DNA of 64,000 bases. It comes from Chondrosia reniformis (taxonomy: Eukaryota > Porifera > Demospongiae > Chondrillida > Chondrillidae). Shown here piece after piece: positions 52,932 through 64,000 of this stretch; the stretch's first letter is position 1, and every line of letters begins with the position of its first letter. The DNA is taken from assembly GCA_947172415.1 (NCBI GenBank), contig OX359194.1, positions 6,014,001-6,078,000 on the forward strand, given 5' to 3'. The position numbers were made by a program, and so were the translations under genes. Below the pieces are notes generated by a model that saw only the letters and a list, made by a program, of their open reading frames with translations, made no database searches and was not told the origin of the DNA.

Positions 52932-55606
52932 ATGGCCGACTATCGAATTGATTTAGTAATTGCCTTTTTCCTTTTTACACTGGTCAGCATTCGAGCCGAT
53001 GGTCCTTGTAAAGAACTGTTCCCCAAAATTCTGTGTGACTACAATGTAGAACTGAATCATGACAATAGTTAGTGTAATCCGTAACTAAAATAACTGTGCT
53101 ATATCTCGCTTTACTCACGATTTAAGCACTAACTGATTGTTATTGACTCTTTTAGGCGCTCCTTTCTGTCTTTGTGCTGATACTATTGACGATGGTGTTC
53201 AACTTGGTGACACAGTTACTCTAACATTGTCCTCAACGTGAGTTTGTGACTAGTGCAAACTGTCATTGTCCTCTGTGACTAGTACTCCCTGTTGTATTTT
53301 TAAATCCTGGAGATTACTTATCAAACAAGGTTATGTAATAGGGAGGTGGTTCCATTTTGCAACAAATTGAATATACTCAATTGATGTGCCAATGTGTCTA
53401 CAATGTATTCAAGTGTATGGTATTATTTGTCCCTAGACCTCTGCTTAATGAAACTTTTGACATAAACATAACAATTTCTGAGCCATTTACTATCTCAGGA
53501 CCAAATACAGTGAGTTAACTGAGCATATGCTCTGCCTCTAAACATGTAAGCAACACTTTCGGTAGAATTGTTACAAGGAATCTTCCTAATGCTATTAATT
53601 AGGATTTGTAAATCAGGCTTGTCAACAAGGTAGTTTAGGATCCTAAGTGATGCTTTACTGCACCAATATACAGGGCCGTAGGAGCCGGTCCGGTTGCCCA
53701 GGCCGTGGCCTGACCAACATTCTTGAAGGCCAAGTCAAGGTTGCCCCAGAGTGACTGACAGCTGGGGTCAGATTAAAAGAAAAGCTTGTAATGCGCTGCC
53801 TCTTCTTCAACTCCAAGCATAAATAATTGACGAAGCGCTTCAATTCGGTAAACCTGAAGGCCACAACGAGTGGATCATCGACTCGTTGTGACCGGCATTT
53901 TTATACAATTAAAATCATGTTGTCATGTTCAAACGCTGCAAACAACGGCAATATTTGATAAGTAAATGGCCATGGCCTGACCAACTCTTAAGAGCTTCCT
54001 ACAGCCCTGATATATGTATGTCTAACACTACCTATAGTCTCAAAGTGCTTGTTTTGTGAAGAGCTGTCAGTAGGTATGTATATCGCAACCAATGTTTAGC
54101 AAAAAGTGCATGGTCTCCAAAAACTAAGTAATAAATTTTATTCCCTTGCTGTCAAAGACCTACATAACATCACTCAAGCTTTGTGTTTTCTATAGCCCAT
54201 AGACATATTATTTTATGGGAACATTTTCATTTAGAAATATGTTTTTATTTGTAATTTCAATGACTGTTGACAGTGATCACACTGTGGCTTTTTGAAAGTC
54301 CAGGAGTATTAAATTTGGAAAACGTCTATGTGGCTAGTTTCTTGCATGCTGATTCAATCAGGTAACCAGACTAGCTGAATCGAGAAACACATTTCAGATA
54401 TTTCAACCCAATCCATGACCTTCATCAATGAAGGATAGATACTTACAAAACTGACATTAAACACACACAAAAAGCAGTAAAAGAGGTGGGAATAAGTATA
54501 TTACATTTGTAGACTTATTTTATGCTCCAAAAATTACTGAATACTAATTACTAGTACAGTAGATCTCACTTTATCTGGACCCAACGGGGCTGGACTATGT
54601 CCAGATAACTGAAATAACCGGATATGTGAAGCAATAATTATTGTACTATACATACGGTACACGCCAAAAGAAACACCGCCTTGATCAAGATTTTCAAGCG
54701 AGGAACGAGTAGTATTTCGGTTGATTTTGTCGAGTGGTTAGTTCAAATAAGCTAGTTTGGTCTTTAAAGTATCACAACTACGCTTCCTTTTCAAGGAGAC
54801 ATCGCTACAGCTAGCCATTGTCGTAAACTCGTACACGCTATTAAACGATGGACATTAATTAGAAAACAGAATCGAAGGGCGGATAATCCGAGCGGCCGGA
54901 TACTTGAGGTCCGGATAAGCAAGGGTCCACTGTATGTCTTCACACCCACCTACGTAGGTATTTCTTGGTCCCTGGAAGGACTCAAATTATAGTAGACTTG
55001 AAATTAGTTTCAACACCACAACTGTTGGCAGGTCTGTTATAAGCTTTGGCTTGTCACATGGAAACGAAACAATATTCAAAAAGTGAGATTTGAAATATTT
55101 TAATCTGAATCACTGTATGATTATCATGCTCCATTTTATGTTGTTGTAATGCTTAGTCTGAATGATGTCAAAAGAGCAGCTCCAGTGGCTCATTATTATG
55201 CTCTAATTATTTTCAGTGATGTAATTGGATGGGCTTATTTCGTAGCTTGGTCAATATCATTCTACCCTCAGGTAAGGAATCACTCCCATCGGTTATCCTT
55301 CCCATTAATTGCTTTAGTGATTACTTTGCATTAATATTTGTTTTGCCAAACTTAATACAGGTATTCTTGAATTTCTATCGAAGAAGTGTTATTGGACTAA
55401 ACTTTGACTTTCTGGTCCTTAATATAACTGGATTTCTCTGCTACTCTGTGTTCAATCTTGTTCTGTACATATCTACCGTTGTGCAAGATCAATACTTTGC
55501 TCGTTTCCCTGGTGGAGTTATTCCTGTGCAGCTCAATGATCTAGTGTTTGCTCTTCATGCCCTTGCTTTGTCTTCATTTACTGGATTCCAAGCTCTCATC
55601 TTTAAG
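52932..55606 (+). CDS. CTNS: Cystinosin (5' part; continues beyond window)
   Basis: Exons seen: 52932-53067 (signal peptide, start [15 protein letters not shown]), 53156-53237, 53437-53509 (luminal, with N-glycosylation sites NET and NIT), about 54996-55082 ([20 protein letters not shown]), 55157-55271 and 55361-55606. The last two carry TM helices and the first PQ-loop: [20 protein letters not shown], then [18 protein letters not shown]. The phases of 54996-55082 and 55157-55271 agree. Between 53509 and 54996 at least one further luminal exon is needed, because the phases do not join directly. Cystinosin is the H+-driven lysosomal cystine exporter. The remaining TM helices, the second PQ-loop and the lysosomal tail signal must lie beyond the window, after the minisatellite that occupies the following intron. 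Confidence 0.9.
54557..54932. mobile_element. pogo-like MITE in cystinosin intron
   Basis: Left end CAGTAGATCTCACTTTATCT then GGAC; right end GTCCGGATAAGCAAGGGTCC then ACTG. TA flanks both ends (54555-54556, 54933-54934). Internal CCGGATA/TCCAGATA sub-terminal repeats are present. It belongs to the same superfamily as 2013-2503 but a different family. No ORF. Confidence 0.75.
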
Positions 55607-55705
55607 GTACACATTCAGTTTATAGCCACCGAAATATCATAACAATGCCTTAGAGAGAGATTAAACATGATCTTTAAACTGTATATCAAATTAATTATAA
55701 TATGA

Positions 55706-58700
55706 AGAGACTGAAGTGTGTATACAAGGGGCTTAGGGGACTGAAGTGTGTATACAAGGGGACTAGGGGACTGAAGTGTGTATACAAGGGGCCTAGGGGA
55801 CTGAAGTGTGTATACAAGGGGCCTAGGGGACTGAAGTGTGTATACAAGGGGCCTAGCTAGGGGACTGAAGTGTGTATACAAGGGGCCTAGGGGACTGAAG
55901 TGTGTATACAAGGGGCCTAGGGGACTGAAGTGTGTATACAAGGGGCCTAGTGGACTGAAGTGTGTATACAAGGGGCCTAGGGGACTGAAGTGTGTATACA
56001 AGGGGCTTAGGGGACTGAAGTGTGTATACAAGGGGCCTAGCTAGGGGACTGAAGTGTGTATACAAGGGGCCTAGGGGACTGAAGTGTGTATACAAGGGGC
56101 TTAGGGGACTGAAGTGTGTATACAAGGGGCTTAGGGGACTGAAGTGTGTATACAAGGGGCCTAGCTAGGGGACTGAAGTGTGTATACAAGGGGCTTAGGG
56201 GACTGAAGTGTGTATACAAAGGGCCTAGCTAGGGGACTGAAGTGTGTATACAAGGGGCTTAGGGGACTGAAGTGTGTATACAAGGGGCCTAGGGGACTGA
56301 AGTGTGTATACAAGGGGCTTAGGGGACTGAAGTGTGTATACAAGGGGCCTAGGGGACTGAAGTGTGTATACAAGGGACCTAGTGGACTGAAGTGTGTATA
56401 CAAGGGGCCTAGGGGACTGAAGTGTGTATACAAGGGGCCTAGGGGACTGAAGTGTGTATACAAGGGACCTAGGGGACTGAAGTGTGTATACAAGGGGCCT
56501 AGGGGACTGAAGTGTGTATACAAGGGACCTAGTGGACTGAAGTGTGTATACAAGGGGCCTAGGGGACTGAAGTGTGTATACAAGGGGCCTAGGGGACTGA
56601 AGTGTGTATACAAGGGGCCTAGGGGACTGAAGTGTGTATACAAGGGACCTAGTGGACTGAAGTGTGTATACAAGGGGCCTAGGGGACTGAAGTGTGTATA
56701 CAAGGGACCTAGGGGACTGAAGTGTGTATACAAGGGGCCTAGGGGACTGAAGTGTGTATACAAGGGGCTTAGGGGACTGAAGTGTGTATACAAGGGGCCT
56801 AGCTAGGGGACTGAAGTGTGTATACAAGGGGCCTAGGGGACTGAAGTGTGTATACAAGGGGCTTAGGGGACTGAAGTGTGTATACAAGGGGCTTAGGGGA
56901 CTGAAGTGTGTATACAAGGGGCCTAGGGGACTGAAGTGTGTATACAAGGGGCCTAGGGGACTGAAGTGTGTATACAAGGGACCTAGTGGACTGAAGTGTG
57001 TATACAAGGGGCCTAGGGGACTGAAGTGTGTATACAAGGGGCCTAGGGGACTGAAGTGTGTATACAAGGGACCTAGTGGACTGAAGTGTGTATACAAGGG
57101 GCCTAGGGGACTGAAGTGTGTATACAAGGGGCCTGGGGGACTGAAGTGTGTATACAAGGGGCCTAGGGGACTGAAGTGTGTATACAAGGGGCCTAGGGGA
57201 CTGAAGTGTGTATACAAGGGGCCTAGGGGACTGAAGTGTGTATACAAGGGACCTAGTGGACTGAAGTGTGTATACAAGGGACCTAGGGGACTGAAGTGTG
57301 TATACAAGGGGCCTAGGGGACTGAAGTGTGTATACAAGGGGCCTGGGGGACTGAAGTGTGTATACAAGGGGCCTAGGGGACTGAAGTGTGTATACAAGGG
57401 GCCTAGGGGACTGAAGTGTGTATACAAGGGGCCTAGGGGACTGAAGTGTGTATACAAGGGGCCTAGGGGACTGAAGTGTGTATACAAGGGGCCTAGGGGA
57501 CTGAAGTGTGTATACAAGGGGCCTAGGGGACTGAAGTGTGTATACAAGGGGCTTAGGGGACTGAAGTGTGTATACAAGGGGCCTAGCTAGGGGACTGAAG
57601 TGTGTATACAAGGGGCCTAGGGGACTGAAGTGTATATACAAGGGGCCTAGGGGACTGAAGTGTGTATACAAGGGGCCTAGGGGACTGAAGTGTGTATACA
57701 AGGGGCCTAGGGGACTGAAGTGTGTATACAAGGGGCTTAGGGGACTGAAGTGTGTATACAAGGGGCCTAGGGGACTGAAGTGTGTATACAAGGGGCCTAG
57801 GGGACTGAAGTGTGTATACAAGGGGCCTAGGGGACTGAAGTGTGTATACAAGGGGCCTAGGGGACTGAAGTGTGTATACAAGGGGCCTAGGGGACTGAAG
57901 TGTGTATACAAGGGACCTAGGGGACTGAAGTGTGTATACAAGGGGCTTAGGGGACTGAAGTGTGTATACAAGGGGCCTAAGGGACTGAAGTGTGTATACA
58001 AGGGGCCTAGGGGACTGAAGTGTGTATACAAGGGGCCTAGGGGACTGAAGTGTGTATACAAGGGGCCTAGGGGCTGAAGTGTGTATACAAGGGGCCTAGT
58101 GGACTGAAGTGTGTTTACAAGGGGCTTAGGGGACTGAAGTGTGTATACAAGGGGCCTAGGGGACTGAAGTGTGTATACAAGGGACTTAGGGGACTGAAGT
58201 GTGTATACAAGGGGCCTAGCTAGGGGACTGAAGTGTGTATACAAGGGGCCTAGTGGACTGAAGTGTGTATACAAGGGACTTAGGGGACTGAAGTGTGTAT
58301 ACAAGGGGCCTAGCTAGGGGACTGAAGTGTGTATACAAGGGGCCTAGGGGACTGAAGTGTGTATACAAGGGGCCTAGGGGACTGAAGTGTGTATACAAGG
58401 GACTTAGGGGACTGAAGTGTGTATACAAGGGACCTAGGGGACTGAAGTGTGTATACAAGGGGCCTAGGGGACTGAAGTGTGTATACAAGGGGCCTAGGGG
58501 ACTGAAGTGTGTATACAAGGGACTTAGGGGACTGAAGTGTGTATACAAGGGGCCTAGGGGACTGAAGTGTGTATACAAGGGGCCTAGGGGACTGAAGTGT
58601 GTATACAAGGGGCCTAGGGGACTGAAGTGTGTATACAAGGGGCCTAGGGGACTGAAGTGTGTATACAAGGGGCCTAGGGGACTGAAGTGTGTATACAAGG

Positions 58701-61700
58701 GACCTAGCTATAGGGGACTGAAGTGTGTATACAAGGGGCCTAGGGGACTGAAGTGTGTATACAAGGGGCCTAGGGGACTGAAGTGTGTATACAAGGGGCT
58801 TAGGGGACTGAAGTGTGTATACAAGGGGCCTAGGGGACTGAAGTGTGTATACAAGGGGCCTAGGGGACTGAAGTGTGTATACAAGGGACTTAGGGGACTG
58901 AAGTGTGTATACAAGGGGCCTAGGGGACTAAAGTGTGTATACAAGGGGCCTAGGGGACTGAAGTGTGTATACAAGGGACCTAGTGGACTGAAGTGTGTAT
59001 ACAAGGGGCCTAGGGGACTAAAGTGTGTATACAAGGGGCTTAGGGGACTGAAGTGTGTATACAAGGGGCCTAGTGGACTGAAGTGTGTATACAAGGGACC
59101 TAGGGGACTGAAGTGTGTATACAAGGGGCCTAGGGGACTGAAGTGTGTATACAAGGGGCCTAGGGGACTGAAGTGTGTATACAAGGGGCCTAGGGGACTG
59201 AAGTGTGTATACAAGGGGCCTAGGGGACTGAAGTGTGTATACAAGGGGCCTAGGGGACTGAAGTGTGTATACAAGGGGCCTAGCTAGGGGACTGAAGTGT
59301 GTATACAAGGGGCCTAGGGGACTGAAGTGTGTATACAAGGGGCCTAGGGGACTGAAGTGTGTATACAAGGGGCCTAGTGGACTGAAGTGTGTATACAAGG
59401 GGCCTAGGGGACTGAAGTGTGTATACAAGGGGCTTAGGGGACTGAAGTGTGTATACAAGGGGCCTAGCTAGGGGACTGAAGTGTGTATACAAGGGGCCTA
59501 GGGGACTGAAGTGTGTATACAAGGGGCCTAGGGGACTGAAGTGTGTATACAAGGGGCCTAAGGGACTGAAGTGTGTATACAAGGGGCCTAGGGGACTGAA
59601 GTGTGTATACAAGGGGCCTAGGGGACTGAAGTGTGTATACAAGGGACCTAGGGGACTGAAGTGTGTATACAAGGGGCCTAAGGGACTGAAGTGTGTATAC
59701 AAGGGGCCTAGGGGACTGAAGTGTGTATACAAGGGGCCTAGGGGACTGAAGTGTGTATACAAGGGGCCTAGGGGACTGAAGTGTGTATACAAGGGGCCTA
59801 GGGGACTGAAGTGTGTATACAAGGGTCCTAGGGGACTGAAGTGTGTATACAAGGGGCCTAGGGGACTGAAGTGTGTATACAAGGGACCTAGGGGACTGAA
59901 GTGTGTATACAAGGGGCCTAGCTAGGGGACTGAAGTGTGTATACAAGGGGCCTAGTGGACTGAAGTGTGTATACAAGGGACTTAGGGGACTGAAGTGTGT
60001 ATACAAGGGGCCTAGCTAGGGGACTGAAGTGTGTATACAAGGGGCCTAGGGGACTGAAGTGTGTATACAAGGGGCTTAGGGGACTGAAGTGTGTATACAA
60101 GGGGCCTAGGGGACTGAAGTGTGTATACAAGGGACTTAGGGGACTGAAGTGTGTATACAAGGGACCTAGGGGACTGAAGTGTGTATACAAGGGGCCTAGG
60201 GGACTGAAGTGTGTATACAAGGGGCCTAGGGGACTGAAGTGTGTATACAAGGGGCCTAGGGGACTGAAGTGTGTATACAAGGGACTTAGGGGACTGAAGT
60301 GTGTATACAAGGGACCTAGCTAGGGGACTGAAGTGTGTATACAAGGGGCCTAGGGGACTGAAGTGTGTATACAAGGGGCCTAGGGGACTGAAGTGTGTAT
60401 ACAAGGGGCTTAGGGGACTGAAGTGTGTATACAAGGGGCCTAGGGGACTGAAGTGTGTATACAAGGGGCCTAGGGGACTGAAGTGTGTATACAAGGGACT
60501 TAGGGGACTGAAGTGTGTATACAAGGGGCCTAGGGGACTAAAGTGTGTATACAAGGGGCCTAGGGGACTGAAGTGTGTATACAAGGGGCCTAGGGGACTA
60601 AAGTGTGTATACAAGGGGCTTAGGGGACTGAAGTGTGTATACAAGGGGCCTAGTGGACTGAAGTGTGTATACAAGGGACCTAGGGGACTGAAGTGTGTAT
60701 ACAAGGGGCCTAGGGGACTGAAGTGTGTATACAAGGGGCCTAGGGGACTAAAGTGTGTATACAAGGGGCTTAGGGGACTGAAGTGTGTATACAAGGGGCC
60801 TAGTGGACTGAAGTGTGTATACAAGGGACCTAGGGGACTGAAGTGTGTATACAAGGGGCCTAGGGGACTGAAGTGTGTATACAAGGGGCTTAGGGGACTG
60901 AAGTGTGTATACAAGGGGCCTAGGGGACTGAAGTGTGTATACAAGGGGCCTAGGGGACTGAAGTGTGTATACAAGGGACTTAGGGGACTGAAGTGTGTAT
61001 ACAAGGGGCCTAGGGGACTGAAGTGTGTATACAAGGGACCTAGTGGACTGAAGTGTGTATACAAGGGGCCTAGGGGACTAAAGTGTGTATACAAGGGGCT
61101 TAGGGGACTGAAGTGTGTATACAAGGGGCCTAGGGGACTGAAGTGTGTATACAAGGGGCCTAGTGGACTGAAGTGTGTATACAAGGGACCTAGGGGACTG
61201 AAGTGTGTATACAAGGGGCCTAGGGGACTGAAGTGTGTATACAAGGGGCCTAGGGGACTGAAGTGTGTATACAAGGGGCCTAGGGGACTGAAGTGTGTAT
61301 ACAAGGGGCCTAGGGGACTGAAGTGTGTATACAAGGGGCCTAGGGGACTGAAGTGTGTATACAAGGGGCCTAGGGGACTGAAGTGTGTATACAAGGGGCC
61401 TAGCTAGGGGACTGAAGTGTGTATACAAGGGGCCTAGGGGACTGAAGTGTGTATACAAGGGGCCTAGGGGACTGAAGTGTGTATACAAGGGGCCTAGTGG
61501 ACTGAAGTGTGTATACAAGGGGCCTAGGGGACTGAAGTGTGTATACAAGGGGCTTAGGGGACTGAAGTGTGTATACAAGGGGCCTAGCTAGGGGACTGAA
61601 GTGTGTATACAAGGGGCCTAGGGGACTGAAGTGTGTATACAAGGGGCTTAGGGGACTGAAGTGTGTATACAAGGGGCTTAGGGGACTGAAGTGTGTATAC

Positions 61701-64000
61701 AAGGGGCCTAGCTAGGGGACTGAAGTGTGTATACAAGGGGCTTAGGGGACTGAAGTGTGTATACAAAGGGCCTAGCTAGGGGACTGAAGTGTGTATACAA
61801 GGGGCTTAGGGGACTAAAGTGTGTATACAAGGGGCCTAGGGGACTGAAGTGTGTATACAAGGGGCTTAGGGGACTGAAGTGTGTATACAAGGGGCTTAGG
61901 GGACTGAAGTGTGTATACAAGGGGCTTAGGGGACTGAAGTGTGTATACAAAGGGCCTAGCTAGGGGACTGAAGTGTGTATACAAGGGACCTAGTGGACTA
62001 AAGTGTGTATACAAGGGGCCTAGGGGACTGAAGTGTGTATACAAGGGGCCTAGGGGACTGAAGTGTGTATACAAGGGACCTAGTGGACTGAAGTGTGTAT
62101 ACAAGGGACCTAGGGGACTGAAGTGTGTATACAAGGGACCTAGGGGACTGAAGTGTGTATACAAGGGACCTAGGGGACTGAAGTGTGTATACAAGGGGCC
62201 TAGGGGACTGAAGTGTGTATACAAGGGGCCTAGGGGACTGAAGTGTGTATACAAGGGACCTAGGGGACTGAAGTGTGTATACAAGGGGCCTAGGGGACTG
62301 AAGTGTGTATACAAGGGGCCTAGGGGACTGAAGTGTGTATACAAGGGGCCTAGGGGACTGAAGTGTGTATACAAGGGGCCTAGGGGACTGAAGTGTGTAT
62401 ACAAGGGACCTAGGGGACTGAAGTGTGTATACAAGGGGCCTAGGGGACTGAAGTGTGTATACAAGGGGCCTAGGGGACTGAAGTGTGTATACAAGGGGCC
62501 TAGGGGACTGAAGTGTGTATACAAGGGGCTTAGGGGACTGAAGTGTGTATACAAGGGGCCTAGCTAGGGGACTGAAGTGTGTATACAAGGGGCCTAGGGG
62601 ACTGAAGTGTATATACAAGGGGCCTAGGGGACTGAAGTGTGTATACAAGGGGCCTAGGGGACTGAAGTGTGTATACAAGGGGCCTAGGGGACTGAAGTGT
62701 GTATACAAGGGGCCTAGGGGACTGAAGTGTGTATACAAGGGGCCTAGGGGACTGAAGTGTGTATACAAGGGGCCTAGGGGACTGAAGTGTGTATACAAGG
62801 GGCCTAGGGGACTGAAGTGTGTATACAAGGGGCCTAGGGGACTGAAGTGTGTATACAAGGGACCTAGGGGACTGAAGTGTGTATACAAGGGGCCTAGGGG
62901 ACTGAAGTGTGTATACAAGGGACCTAGGGGACTGAAGTGTGTATACAAGGGGCCTAGCTAGGGGACTGAAGTGTGTATACAAGGGGCCTAGGGGACTGAA
63001 GTGTGTATACAAGGGGCCTAGGGGACTGAAGTGTGTATACAAGGGACCTAGGGGACTGAAGTGTGTATACAAGGGGCCTAGGGGACTGAAGTGTGTATAC
63101 AAGGGGCCTAGGGGACTGAAGTGTGTATACAAGGGACTTAGGGGACTGAAGTGTGTATACAAGGGACCTAGCTAGGGGACTGAAGTGTGTATACAAGGGG
63201 CCTAGGGGACTGAAGTGTGTATACAAGGGGCCTAGGGGACTGAAGTGTGTATACAAGGGGCCTAGGGGACTGAAGTGTGTATACAAGGGGCCTAGGGGAC
63301 TGAAGTGTGTATACAAGGGGCCTAGGGGACTGAAGTGTGTATACAAGGGACTTAGGGGACTGAAGTGTGTATACAAGGGGCCTAGGGGACTAAAGTGTGT
63401 ATACAAGGGGCCTAGGGGACTGAAGTGTGTATACAAGGGGCCTAGGGGACTGAAGTGTGTATACAAGGGACCTAGTGGACTGAAGTGTGTATACAAGGGG
63501 CCTAGGGGACTAAAGTGTGTATACAAGGGGCTTAGGGGACTGAAGTGTGTATACAAGGGGCTTAGGGGACTGAAGTGTGTATACAAGGGGCCTAGTGGAC
63601 TGAAGTGTGTATACAAGGGGCTTAGGGGACTGAAGTGTGTATACAAGGGGCCTAGGGGACTGAAGTGTGTATACAAGGGGCTTAGGGGACTGAAGTGTGT
63701 ATACAAGGGGCCTAGGGGACTGAAGTGTGTATACAAGGGGCCTAGGGGACTGAAGTGTGTATACAAGGGGCCTAGGGGACTGAAGTGTGTATACAAGGGG
63801 CTTAGGGGACTGAAGTGTGTATACAAGGGACCTAGGGGACTGAAGTGTGTATACAAGGGGCCTAGGGGACTGAAGTGTGTATACAAGGGACCTAGTGGAC
63901 TGAAGTGTGTATACAAGGGGCTTAGGGGACTGAAGTGTGTATACAAGGGGCCTAGGGGACTGAAGTGTGTATACAAGGGGCCTAGGGGACTGAAGTGTGT
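55706..64000. repeat. 30-bp minisatellite array over 8 kb
   Basis: Head-to-tail copies of GACTGAAGTGTGTATACAAG followed by GGGCCTAGGG run from about 55706 to the window end (about 276 units) and continue beyond. Main variants are CTTA for CCTA, GGGACC for GGGGCC, AGTGGA for AGGGGA, and units lengthened by 4 bp to CCTAGCTAGG (about 20 places, e.g. 55857, 56041, 56165, 58313, 62955). One unit near 58706 has CTAGCTATAGG. The order of variants is repeated at longer range: for example, 56037-56219 resembles 61584-61766, and 59265-59471 resembles 61385-61591. All ORFs here (GLKCVYKGPR on plus, YTHFSPLGPL on minus) are by-products of the 30-bp period. Confidence 0.97.

Noticed and set aside
55615-63976. 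Dozens of long ORFs on both strands (up to 501 codons)
   Set aside because: All are translations of the 30-bp minisatellite. They are open on both strands only because the unit is divisible by 3 and lacks stops, and 4-bp unit variants break them.
55706-64000. CRISPR-like array
   Set aside because: Units are contiguous with no unique spacers, and the context is a eukaryotic intron. This is a minisatellite.

Overview
The window looks like nuclear DNA of a compact, intron-rich, AT-rich animal genome, most likely a demosponge. This is an inference. The genes are metazoan: prosaposin-like, FAM32A, cathepsin A-type carboxypeptidase, GPX7/8-like peroxidase, MRPL55-like and cystinosin. Many are tightly packed with short phase-preserving GT-AG introns. 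TACGTA-rich simple sequence is everywhere, and a lectin/Ig/FN3 receptor of a type common in sponges is present. No bacterial operons, Shine-Dalgarno sites or CRISPR arrays were seen.

Layout. 1-1656: 3' end of a saposin-domain gene. 2849-5662: complete prosaposin-like gene (SapA plus two SapB domains). 5887-7200: FAM32A homologue. 8256-11260 (minus): 3' part of a single-pass receptor with an FN3 domain. 16382-22443: single-pass receptor (C-type-lectin-like, four Ig-type modules, two FN3, TM, short tail). 22815-46966: 14-exon serine carboxypeptidase (cathepsin A family). 47349-49640 (minus): intronless TM/ankyrin/JmjC-cupin protein. 49699-50896: secreted/ER GPX7/8-like peroxidase. 51651-52663 (minus): MRPL55-like protein. 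52932 onward: cystinosin, with five exons seen and the rest beyond the window.

The most unusual part is 26690-46897, the last intron of the carboxypeptidase gene, about 20.2 kb long when its other introns are at most about 0.9 kb. It is flanked by imperfect direct repeats of about 320 bp and is built from nested inverted repeats, fold-back elements, a broken LINE with a 2A-like motif, an intronless multi-pass membrane protein gene with an 18-bp VNTR, a decayed primase small-subunit (PRIM1-like) copy, and a 159-bp satellite. The final coding exon (46898-46966) follows this block in frame.

The second unusual region is 55706-64000 (still running at the window end): more than 8 kb of a 30-bp minisatellite in a cystinosin intron. 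It is open on both strands only because 30 is divisible by 3. Long ORFs there are almost certainly not genes.

Three proteins are predicted to serve the lysosome (prosaposin-like, cathepsin A-like, cystinosin), but I see no evidence that they form a regulated cluster. The tightest functional arrangements are two head-to-head gene pairs with very short shared promoter intervals.
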